From Neofusicoccum parvum (Eukaryota > Ascomycota > Dothideomycetes > Botryosphaeriales > Botryosphaeriaceae): a DNA stretch of 64,000 nucleotides. Every line of letters begins with the position of its first letter. Position 1 is the stretch's first letter. Under the pieces are notes generated by a model that was not told where the DNA came from, ran no database searches, and saw only the letters and a program-made list of their open reading frames with translations. Shown here in pieces: positions 1-9,163 of this stretch. Location of the stretch: contig CP087210.1 in assembly GCA_020912385.1 (NCBI GenBank), positions 2,294,001-2,358,000 of the forward strand. The letters run 5' to 3'. A program made the position numbers and the translations under genes.

Positions 1-1
1 G

Positions 2-277
2 TTGCTAAGGCGGCCGTGGAAGCGGGGGTGGGGGGAGAGGTGGGTTGTGCTGGGGGACTGGGAGCAGTTGAAGGATACGCTTGACGCGTTGAATGATTTG
101 GTGCTGCCGGATCAGAGGAGGGCAGGCTCAGGGAGTGAAACCGATTGTGAGTCAAGGGATGGGAACGAGGCGGTGACGGGGACGGGGACGGTTTCGGAAA
201 GCGCGCCGCAGGTGGAGTTGAGGCACTTTGATAACGGGAGGGAAGGGAGAGAGATGGTGGGCAGGAGTGGTCAGTGA
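2..277 (+). CDS. 3' end of an unidentified gene (partial)
   Basis: An open frame enters from the left edge of the window and stops with TGA at 275-277. About 91 residues are visible. The first third has a regular hydrophobic pattern (GDWEQLKDTLDALNDLVLP) that could be one amphipathic helix; the rest is polar, rich in G, S, E and T, like a disordered C-terminal tail. No family is recognisable. It could also be a chance frame, since only one end is visible. Confidence 0.35.
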   Translation: MLRRPWKRGWGERWVVLGDWEQLKDTLDALNDLVLPDQRRAGSGSETDCESRDGNEAVTGTGTVSESAPQVELRHFDNGREGREMVGRSGQ

Positions 278-442
278 AGACTGTACCCTGTAATCCTGTG
301 AGGATCGTGTGTCATTCAAAAAGTCTCAGCGAAGTGTTCAGCGGAACAGGCACTTGAACAGACCACCCACTAAAAAAAAAGCAGGTGGAGAAAGCAGCTA
401 CGCTTTGATGGGCAAAGCTCATTAGTTATTCCTCCAACAGAC

Positions 443-1018
443 ATGTATTTCTCGCTAACGTACGTTGTGGGAGACATTGAGGTTTGTTATAAAAAGATCT
501 TGCGAAGTGTATTGTCTGCTTATCAATTGGAATTTGGGGGCGGGGGGAGCGTGAAGCTCGATGAGGATATCAAAAAGCCATCCGAGAGCACACGATTCCA
601 CTTCATTGCCTTGTCAGTTGCTTCGATGCTCAATATTGCTGTCGGACTCGAGCGGTTGCTTAAGCGTGACCCTACCTTGGGTTTGGATTCTGCTCCAAAC
701 TCACCCGCGGAAGAAGACTTGTGGGTTTCTACGTCCTCGAGGGGAGTTGTTTGTCTCCTGCTAATCGTTCTATCGACTTCACAGGCGCATTAATGAAATT
801 TGCAACCGTATCTCTGAGCAGATTTCAGCAGCACGAGCCACGAGTCCGGACGTCACGGTCCATGATGCCGAAGGTCGGCCGCTCCTTCCACCTCCCACAG
901 TAAACGTTATGATGATCGGCTGGCGTGGGAACGTTGCACATAGGATGGGTGTTGGCTGGGTGCTACTCACAAAGTGGGCAAAGCTTCATACAGGATTCAA
1001 GACGATTGTCTGGGAATG
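443..1018 (+). CDS. Small hypothetical protein, two exons, possibly 5' incomplete
   Basis: Joining 443-720 to 785-1018 across a 64-nt intron (donor GTGGGT, a CTAAT branch-like site, acceptor ACAG) gives one frame. Exon 2 encodes a helix followed by MMIGWRGNVAHRMGVGWVLL and a C-terminal TIVWE. That alternating W, R and V pattern weakly resembles the C-terminal segment of some fungal HET-type proteins, but no HET domain is present. The frame upstream of the ATG is closed by a stop, and a CCAACAG acceptor-like site lies just before the ATG, so an earlier coding exon is possible. It may be a gene fragment. Confidence 0.4.
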
Positions 1019-1256
1019 AAGTAGCTGTGTTTTCTAGGTGAAAGTGTTTCTTAACACCACACCCTGCAGTGGAAGCGTTCGTCCGCACGTAAATGCGTAA
1101 TTGTAGGAGGACTTAATGAATCCGGATGAATGCCTCAGCTGCCTTTTTGTGGACTTGCCACGATACATCCCAAACTAGACCTGTAGGTGCATGGGAGAGG
1201 ATAGTGGGAAATTAGCAGCCCAATTCTGCATTTGAACAATCAAAGCAACCTATGGC

Positions 1257-2220
1257 TCAACCTTGCGGACCATACGTCGACCTCCCATCGCCCACAACGC
1301 CCCAAAACTCCTCCACCAGCTCCCTCTGCCCCTCCGCCGCCGGCCTGACCGCCAGGAACCGCTCGTTGTCCACGCCGGGGCTCCACTCCCCGGGCAGCGC
1401 GTCGACCAGCAGCCCGCCAGCCTCGCTCAGCACGCACCACGCGGCGGCGACGTCCCAGGCGAAGCAGCCGCACTCCCAGAACGCGTCGAGCTGGCCGGCG
1501 GCGACGCGGCAGACGGACTCGGCGGCCGAGCCGGTGCAGCGCAGCGAGCGGACGCAGCGGCCGCCGGCGGCCCTGCTGCGCGCCAGCGCGCCGAACACGC
1601 GCGCGTTCAGCTCGAAGTCCGGGCCGTCGCGGTCCACGCCCCAGTCGACGCCGACGCAGGCGTGCTGCAGGCCGCGCAGCGGGGGGCCGGCGGCGGCGAG
1701 GGGCAGGGGGCGGGGCTCGCCGTCGTCGCCGCGCTGGTACTGGGCGCCGGCGCCGCGCACGGCGGTCCAGAGCTCGCGCGTGAAGGGGTTGAAGACGACG
1801 CCGACGGCCGGGCGGCGGTCGACGAGGAGGCCGAGCGCGGTCGTGACGGACGGGAAGCCGTGCACGAAGTTGGACGTGCCGTCGATCGGGTCGACGCAGA
1901 AGGTCGGCGCGGACGTGATGCCGCCGGCGGACGGGTTGAAGGTCTCCTCGCCGACGAAGTCGTACTCCGGGTACGCGGCGATCAGGCGCGTGGCGATGAG
2001 GTTCTCGACGGCTTTGTCGGTCTCGGTGACGATGTCGGTGGCTGGCGACGGGCGTTAGCGGGGGTGGGCGTCGTGGGTCGGGCGGGGCGGACGCACTGTT
2101 CTTCTTGGATGTCGAGGCTGAGGTTGAAGGGTCCGCGGAGAGAATGATCTGGGCGCTCTCTTTGGCTACTTTGACGAGGCAGTCCCGTATCTCTTGGAGC
2201 TTGTCAATTGAGAACGACAT
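1257..2220 (-). CDS. Inositol monophosphatase family protein
   Basis: Exons 2220-2097 and 2041-1257 (55-nt intron, donor GTGCGT, branch CTAAC, acceptor CCAG) give 302 residues. The metal-site motifs of the Mg-dependent inositol-phosphatase superfamily are all present: GEET near residues 72-75, DPIDGTSN at 92-99, and WDVAAAW near 237-243 followed by an EAGG turn. The usual reaction is hydrolysis of myo-inositol monophosphates to inositol, which feeds phosphoinositide synthesis. Fungal relatives include the QutG protein of the quinate cluster, but no quinate genes are visible nearby, so a general phosphatase is the safer call. The length is normal for the family. The coding region is very GC-rich, which explains the long false frames on the other strand. 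Confidence 0.9.
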
Positions 2221-3762
2221 TTTGGAAGATGAGTATCATGCTTCGTCGTTCTCATTGATGATGGCGCGGGCTTAATGGGACGGGCATGTGTGTCGATGCG
2301 GGACCGAACACCAGCCTTCTAATCATACAGCGGCCTCGGCGGATCAAGGCAGCAACGGGCGTCAGAAGCACTCGGCTTTTGTACGTTTGCCTTGTAGGCT
2401 CGCTAAAACCCGAATGACGTGAGATTGATGATCCCATTCTCTCCGAAACTGGATTGACCCCGCATGCTGCTTGGCATGTGCGGCTTTACACCACCGCTTG
2501 GCTTGTGAGCCCAGATCCAGAGGACTACGTCTGCCACTCTTCGTCCTCCAGAGTTGTTGGCCTGTCAAGCTCGGGAAAGGACTTCACAGCCTTGTGCGCG
2601 CACAGTCCCACTTTCCTGCACCTGCGAGGATCTACCGTGCCTCTAGAAGTCGAAGCAAGAGGTGCAGATATGTTAAAAAGGCCAAAGTGAGATGTCTAAA
2701 TAGAGGGATGTTGAAAATCTCGTGTCCGAGTCTTGGAGATAGTCTGTTCTCTGAGGCGTGCTGTTTTTCATGGAGAAGTAGCAGCAAAAACCAGCTGATC
2801 ATCCCTAAAGCTTCAGTGCGTCAGTAATGGACACATTCCCGGGAACGATTTCCGTGAGGCGAGGGACGTCTCCTGTGACCTGCAGCTCATCCGCAGGGCT
2901 GGCCACTCGGCGAGCACAACGACAAGCGCAGCCCCCAAAAAATAAACAAACGCCGAGCCTCCGCCATTTCGAAAACCGAGGATCACTCGTCAACAAGAGA
3001 AGGCGGAAACTCCGGCTCGGGCAGTGCAGGGACCGCGCGTCCAAAGAAACCAGATAGGAACGCGGCGGGAGCAGCCAGTCAAAAAAATGCTCCTCTTGCC
3101 CAAAAGCAACCGAACCACTCGCTTCGCAGCCGTGGCACGACCCAAACAGATTAAACCGTCTCTATATTTATCACCAAGCCCGCCCCGTTAAGCTTTTGCT
3201 CGTGCCGCGCTGAACAGTTTAAGCTTAAAGGGACCAGTTCGGCGCGTCTCCAAACCGGAGGCGTCGGAGGGCGGGGAGGGCGGTATTTTTAGACTTTCTG
3301 GCAACGGTCCGCCGGTAGGGCGAAACGCTACCGACGGCACCCGACAGAGGGGTGTGAAACAAAACGCTAAAGAGCCTGGAAGTGTTCGTGCAAGCGCCGA
3401 AGGATTAGGGAGGACCCGGAGACGTGCCGGCGGCAATCAGCCGCGCTGGTGGACGTGAGTGGTGGGACGGAGGGCGGAAGCACCTCCTGCGCCGGAGGCG
3501 CAAGTATAAGCTCCTCTGTCAGCAAAAAGAGTTTGTAAATTGCAACTCAAGCACGGATGTAGAGGGCAGGTTAAGCTAAATCTGTCGGATAGGGCGGAGG
3601 AGGGATGCGTGTGAACGGGGCACATTGCGAACGCGAAGAGGGAGCGTCCTCGGGGTTCAGAACACGGCGGCTATTTACAGAGATGGGATATAAAGAAGCG
3701 GCCGTTTAACTGGTCTGGTAGTAGGGCCAGTTCAATGATCGCCGGCTTCCAATCTCGCAGCC
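2221..3762. other. Intergenic, no gene recognised
   Basis: About 1.5 kb between the phosphatase start and the terpene-synthase-like gene. The frames here are short and share no coding features. The last 100 bases hold the promoter-like TATA element listed separately. Confidence 0.6.
3687..3693 (+). promoter_or_regulatory. TATA box-like element upstream of the terpene-synthase-like gene
   Basis: The sequence GGATATAAAG sits about 70-75 nt before the first ATG (3763). This spacing fits a transcription start near 3720. That ATG is not in the frame of the synthase, so the link between promoter and coding start is not simple. Confidence 0.4.
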
Positions 3763-3899
3763 ATGTCGTCATACCGTCAAGTGGACAAGCTGCACTGCGG
3801 CAGCATCCCAGATTGCGCAATTGATTCCGACATGCCTCCAAAGGCAAGCACCCTCCCCAACACCACCCGCATGAACACGAGCTTACCGATCACTCCCAG

Positions 3900-5300
3900 A
3901 TGCTCCTCCCCCGCATCGTCTCCTCAACGCTCTCGCCCCACCACCCCTACACCCGCCTCTTCGACACGCACCTCGAGTACTGCCTCGACTCCGAGCCCTG
4001 GCACCACGCGCCCTCAGCCTTCACCTCCCCCACCGCCTCCACCGTCTTCTCCTCCGACTCCGACTCCGACTCCGACTCCGACTCCGACTCCAACTCCGGC
4101 GCCTACCCGGACCGCGCGCGCCTGGCCGCGCTGACGCGCAGCACGCGCACCGACCTGGCCACCGTCAACACGGCGTTCCCGTCGCTCCGCTCGGCCGCCA
4201 TCGTGCTCTGCATGGCGGCGTGGTTCCGGCTGCTGTGCCGGGTCGACGACCTGCTCGAGCGGCTGCCGGCCTGCGCCGTCGAGCGCGTCGTCAGCGCCAA
4301 CATCGACGTGCTGCGCCGCGGCTGCCGCATCGGCGTCGTCAAGGCCGCGCGCCCGAACCCGCTCGAGAACTTCGCCGCCGCGTGTTCGATGGCGGGGGGC
4401 GAGGGGGAGGCGAGGGCCAGGAGGAGGGAGGCGTACGCGTGCGGTGGCGGCGGCGGCGGAGCGGAGAGTGCGTGGGGGTGCTACGAGGAGAGGGGCGGCT
4501 CTGGGAGCAAGAGGAGCAGCAGTGGCAGCTCGGCCAGCAGCGGGAGCGCGTCGAGGACGCCGAGCCCGCATTACCGCTGCGAGCATGACCGAGGGGTGGA
4601 GGAGACGGCGGGGCGCGTCCGCCATCTGACGCAGGTGTTCCGTGCGCATGTGCAGTCGCTGTTGCCCGACAGGGTGTACCGCCGGCTGGCGGCCGCCATT
4701 TGCAACACGTGGGCGGGCTACATTGCGGAGGCGAGTTTCAGGGAGAGCGTTGCGGCGTGCACCGGCTCGTCTATCTCGCGGCCGCTGCTGGGAACATACT
4801 TGGCGGTGCGGGAGAGGACGATTGGTGTGGCGCCGTTTTTCGTGCTGCTCGAGGCCGACATCCTGCCGCCGGGGCACGTCAACAGCGCGGCGCTGACGGC
4901 GTTGAAGCAGAACGTGACGGATGTCGTCGTACTGCAAAACGACCTCTGTGGGTTGGAGAGGGACATCGGCGCTGAAAACGTGCTCAACTTCGCGATTCTG
5001 GCAAGTGACGAGCTGCGAGCGGTGGTGGCAGGAAAAGAAGTCAGGACTCGGAGTAACGGAAGGCTGAGAGGAGAGGAATTCGGTATGACGGTTCAAGAGG
5101 CTGTGCAGAAGGGCAACGAAGGCATTTTACGAGCCACGGCGTTGCATAACAATGCTGTAGAGATGGCAAGCCAGTACTGCGAGGATCTCGTGGCGGAGAT
5201 GGACAGGGAGGATTGCGACGAGGAGGCCGTGGTGGCGAACGAAATCCTGAACTTCGTTACGACACACTACCGATGGGCGTCGAAGGCCTGGACTCTGTGA
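3900..5300 (+). CDS. Class I terpene synthase-like protein
   Basis: A single long frame of 466 residues if started at the ATG at 3900. It has the layout of a class I terpene cyclase: an acidic DDLLE motif (D116, D117, E120), a pyrophosphate-sensor-like RERTIG near 304-309, and the NSE-type site NDLCGLERD at 347-355. Class I cyclases ionise farnesyl or geranylgeranyl diphosphate with three Mg ions bound at these two sites. The NSE site departs from the consensus: Gly replaces Ser/Thr at 351 and Asp replaces the final Glu at 355, so product formation is uncertain. Residues 165-225 form a Gly/Ser-rich insertion, and residues 52-65 are an SD dipeptide run coded by a hexamer repeat. The start is uncertain: the frame is open back to 3825 without an ATG, and upstream ATGs (3763, 3832, 3871) lie in another frame, so a missed intron is possible. 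The neighbouring methyltransferase is transcribed towards it. Confidence 0.72.
   Translation: MLLPRIVSSTLSPHHPYTRLFDTHLEYCLDSEPWHHAPSAFTSPTASTVFSSDSDSDSDSDSDSNSGAYPDRARLAALTRSTRTDLATVNTAFPSLRSAAIVLCMAAWFRLLCRVDDLLERLPACAVERVVSANIDVLRRGCRIGVVKAARPNPLENFAAACSMAGGEGEARARRREAYACGGGGGGAESAWGCYEERGGSGSKRSSSGSSASSGSASRTPSPHYRCEHDRGVEETAGRVRHLTQVFRAHVQSLLPDRVYRRLAAAICNTWAGYIAEASFRESVAACTGSSISRPLLGTYLAVRERTIGVAPFFVLLEADILPPGHVNSAALTALKQNVTDVVVLQNDLCGLERDIGAENVLNFAILASDELRAVVAGKEVRTRSNGRLRGEEFGMTVQEAVQKGNEGILRATALHNNAVEMASQYCEDLVAEMDREDCDEEAVVANEILNFVTTHYRWASKAWTL
4050..4098 (+). repeat. CTCCGA hexamer microsatellite inside the terpene-synthase-like frame
   Basis: About seven consecutive CTCCGA units, the last one altered to CTCCAA. 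In the coding frame they give alternating Ser and Asp. The unit length is a multiple of three, so length changes would not break the frame. Confidence 0.85.
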
Positions 5301-6112
5301 GAAAAAGGATCTGGTATGAGCTACGCTGTATGATTTATTTATGCGTGAACGAGTCTAGATACCTTCTCCTTCCAACTGACGATACCTATTTTCTGTTTAC
5401 TGGAGCTCGGACCCTTGGTGTTGTGCTGCTGCTGAGAAAGCCTATCGATCATGATTACTAACTTCCCACTCATACGAGGTAGTCAAAGGCACACTCACCG
5501 TAGCTTCGGACAACGCCGACGGTGATTCCGAGAACTCGAGTTGTCGATGAGCAAAGTGCGGCGATCCCAAGGCGGAGTGGCCGACCTGCTGCATGGGTAC
5601 CTGGCAAGGCACAAGGAGTGCACGGTCGAGATCTGCACACAGCCGTAACCTGGCGCTTGGATATCACGAACCCAATTATATGTGAGCGCTGCTCTCCGCC
5701 CCCAGAGTCCAAGCGGTCTCCGAAACGGCTCTTCTGTGCAGCGATTGGCCTTTGCGAAGAGTGGCCTGGTCACACGGTGACTGAAGTGGTCAGATCAACC
5801 GGAGATTTAAAGAAAAAATTACTAAGATGACGACAAAGGCGAGATTCTGAGAAGAACCAGAGTGGCAACAACGGAGTCTTGTCAAGAGAAGGTAGAGATA
5901 CCGATCATGCGCAGACCGTCTTTTTCAGAAACGATGAAATCACTGAGATACGAGTGCACGATCTGTGAAAAGGGCGTCAGGTTTATGGCTGGCATGATAA
6001 TCGCGTGATGCAATGGCAATGTTCGTTGAAATTCTACTCCCAGAGACGCTGTCATCCGTCTCCCGTCCATTCGTAAGAGAGAGTGATCTACCTTCGTCCG
6101 TATACGAGAAGG
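5301..6112. other. Intergenic between two tail-to-tail genes
   Basis: About 800 bases between the stop codons of the synthase-like gene and the methyltransferase. The frames on both strands (largest about 100 codons, 5522-5830) show no family features. It probably holds both 3' ends. Confidence 0.55.
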
Positions 6113-7646
6113 TCAAGGGACGTCTACGCAGGTTTTCGTGCCCAGAATATATCGATAGGAAAGTAGGTGTGAATCTGGAGCAATGTTAGCCCGAGCGAAC
6201 AGGGGCGGGGTGAGGGGCAGATCTACATGAGGGTCGTAAAGGTCACGCATGGCCTTGGGAATAAATTCCTCGACTTCTTCGGTAGTCCAGCCAAGGCCAT
6301 TGGTCAGAACTTTAACCGAAAGGCCAAGCAAGTCATCTGCGATATCTTTCTGGAACAATGTCCCCATTGCCTTTTCTCTCCTTCCTTTGGGCCATGGACC
6401 AAGCGGAAATTTGGTGTGGGCTTTCTCAATCGATTCGAAGCCATGCTTCTCCAAGAGCTCTCGGAATCTGGACGTGGCCATGGAGTCGATACCCAGTTTT
6501 TTGAAAGCCTCGTGTATACTTAGACTCCATTTTGTGACTGCGGAGTCGGGGCCGGCGCTACCGTCATCGCAACCAATGGGAATGTGGAATTCTTGAAGCT
6601 CGATCCAGCCCCCAGGGCGAAGGCTGGCAAAGGACTGTTGGATGAGATAATCCCAGTTCCTAATGCCCAGAAGCACGGCACGTGTGTGGATAAAATCAAA
6701 GCGTTGGCCGAAAGTCCACTCGGCCTCGGCATTATCAACGAGGAACTCGCAGTTTGCGGGGACGTCGTGGGGTTGAATGGGCGAAAGATCCGTACCAAGC
6801 ACGTGAATGTCTGGGTGGGCGTCGGCGAAGTCAATACACCACGCTGCGAGTCGTCGTCAGCGTTAGCGTTGGTAGCTTCCTCTTTAGGCGACACCGCAAA
6901 GTGCGAGAGCTGCAGAGATTGGAAGCGATGGGGCATGCTTCTTCGGGCAGTCGAGAATAATCACTCACCACCGGTGCCGCAGCCGATATCTAGAACTTCG
7001 TGGACTACATCAAGGCTCAGCGGGGCAAGATAGTGCCTCCCACTCAGGGCAATGTCCCAGACGCGGTGCTGGAGGTCTGATTGGGTCAACGGATGCTGTG
7101 ACAGGCGGGGCTGATCTGCGCACTCAAGCGATCAACCTCTTCCTGGGCGGTGCATTAGCCAGGGGTATTCTGCAGGTAATGCCACACGACATGGACGTAC
7201 ATCGTCATTTGGCAGCGAGTAGCCTGCCGGCTGTGGTGAGCTTCATTGGACACGTGGGAGCACGATCAACGCACGATTATCCTCGATGGCATGGTAACGC
7301 CGCCCGTGCTCGTAGCGGAAGTCGGTGACGCTCGAGGACAACGAGGTGGTGGTCCTGTTCCTATTTTTGAGCGAGGGGCGTGGGACGGAGCCGGGCTGGG
7401 CTTACGATTCCGGGGACTCGCCGAAGGTTGAGTCGCTGTCGGCGGACGACTGCAGGGGCGAGGCGAGTCAGCAGCGGCGGATCTGAAACGGGGATATGCG
7501 CATAGACGCGGTCGGAGGCGGCGCACATCGACAGACAGGTGTTCTCCAACGATGTGGGTGGCCTCAGTGGAGGTGGAGGGGTCGCTGGCGTCGGCCGGGG
7601 CAGGCGCGAGCGCCGCCGGCTCCTGGTGGGCGGGCTGGGCCGACAT
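6113..7646 (-). CDS. LaeA-like SAM-dependent methyltransferase (seven exons)
   Basis: Rebuilt from seven exons: 7646-7527, 7449-7406, 7354-7275, 7223-7201, 7142-7124, 7076-6969 and 6843-6113, giving 374 residues in one frame. The introns are 47-125 nt with GT-AG ends; the exon 2/3 junction has an alternative acceptor six bases upstream. A disordered N-terminus leads to the hallmark FRYEHGRRYHA, then YSLPNDD, LQHRVWDIALSG, the SAM-binding motif I LDIGCGTG (about residue 124-131), IDFADAHPD and GTDLSPIQP, then RPGGWIELQE. This is the order seen in fungal TAM/LaeA-like methyltransferases. Members are either small-molecule methyltransferases or regulators of secondary metabolism; which applies here is not visible. 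It lies tail to tail with the terpene-synthase-like gene. Confidence 0.9.
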
Positions 7647-9163
7647 GGTCTCGGCGGGCGGCGGGTAAGCTTGTGCGACGCTGCAACCAGCCTGCTGCTC
7701 AGGCGCCGGTGCTCAACGTAGTGCGGGCACGCGTTGCTCTCAACGGCGGCAGAAAAGTCGAGAGACGGCTTGCGCGGCGCAGCGCGGCGACGGGCGACGG
7801 GCGACGGGCAGGCCATACTCGGTGCGGATGGGGCCACCGGCAGTTGGTCGACGGCCTGCCAGAGACGGGAGTGCGCCGCGCGCCTTAGCCTCACGGCCTC
7901 ACGGGCTCGCATCGCAGCATCGATCGCCGCAGTGTGGCTGGAGGCAGAAACACTCTCTCCACCACGCCCGCTGCCGCGATCGGGCCGGAGTCGGATAAAC
8001 GACAGCGCGCTCCCAGGCCACCGGCTGGCCGCGCGCCGTCTGATCGCTGCCTCTCGCTGCCAGCTCAAACCTGCACCGCGCCGCCACCGCCTCGACCCGC
8101 GTGATGCCACATGTTCCTGCTCCCAGCATGCACCGCCATCGCCAGCTGTCGTGACGTCGCGCCAAAGCCGAAGCCGCGTCAAGCCTTGACGCGCCAGCCG
8201 CCCAGCACCGCCTCAGCTCTCCGCCACCGCCCGGCCTTTGACTTTTCATGCGTGCGCGCTGGCGCGTATTCGAGGTCGGCGTGTCCGAGGCGGCGAATGG
8301 AGACCTCTCTCCTCCGCTCCGACTGGCCCTGCGTGCGAATGCCCGCGCGGATCCTGCTGCCCCGCCGCCCAATGGGAGCCTGAAACGACGCCTGTTGTTT
8401 TCGACCTCTGCCAGCTTTGTTCCTCCAGCGCGGATCCGGCCTTAAAACATCTCGTTTAAGCCCCGATTCATGGCCTTTGCTGCAGCTGCACTCCCGTGCT
8501 CGACCAGACAGCTGCACGTGTTTCAGCTCTGCGTGGCTCCGGAAGTACCACCGAATAAGGTCCCGCCGTGACAGTGGCCAACACGTGGACCCTGGAGCTG
8601 TGGGAACCGGCAACAGACGCCGTGTTTCCAGGGATCGAGCCGCATCCATGAGCCTCTTGAGCGCTACTCGCTGCACTGCAGCTCAGCCCACTTCGTGCTG
8701 GCCCAATCACGTCGTCAAGGCCCCTTTCAACTGCCTCATTGGTCCTGTGATACGCCTCGGGTCACCGCTCCAGAGCCTTCGCTTGCTCTGCGGGGCTGAT
8801 GCCGCTGCTTTCGTCGATCTGCCGTCCAATTGAGGAGCTACGTCCTGGTAGCGAAACGGCCTCCGTGCTGTGCTCATGCGCCGGGGGCCGGCGACTCAGC
8901 ACGCGCCAAGCACCCTTGCGCCTTGTTGAGATATGCATCGGTCCATGCCCGGCCCTGGGACAGGGTACCGTTTCGTGCTCGCTAGCTATGACTGTGTGGG
9001 GTCAGGCTCTGCATGGTCGCCGTCGTCGGCCGTAAGAACCCATACTTCCCTTCCCTGACGCCTGCTCCTGCTTTCACAGCTTTTGCGTTCCTAATGCTGC
9101 AGAAGATGGAAACCCTCCCACGCCCTATGCACCTGGATTAAAAAGTACACGAGCATCTCGAGA
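7647..9163. other. Intergenic, GC-rich, no gene recognised
   Basis: About 1.5 kb between two divergently transcribed genes. Many overlapping frames exist on both strands, but they are arginine/alanine/proline-rich shadows of high GC content, with no conserved motif. It must contain the promoters of the methyltransferase and of the seven-membrane-segment protein. Confidence 0.55.

Noticed and set aside
1252..2147. Plus-strand frames opposite the inositol-phosphatase gene
   Set aside because: They are shadows of very GC-rich coding sequence. The minus strand holds all metal-site motifs across a canonical intron.
4014..5096. Antisense frame (360 codons) opposite the terpene-synthase-like gene
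   Set aside because: The translation is Arg/Ala/Gly low-complexity and mirrors the SD repeat as a GV run. The plus strand carries the recognisable motifs.
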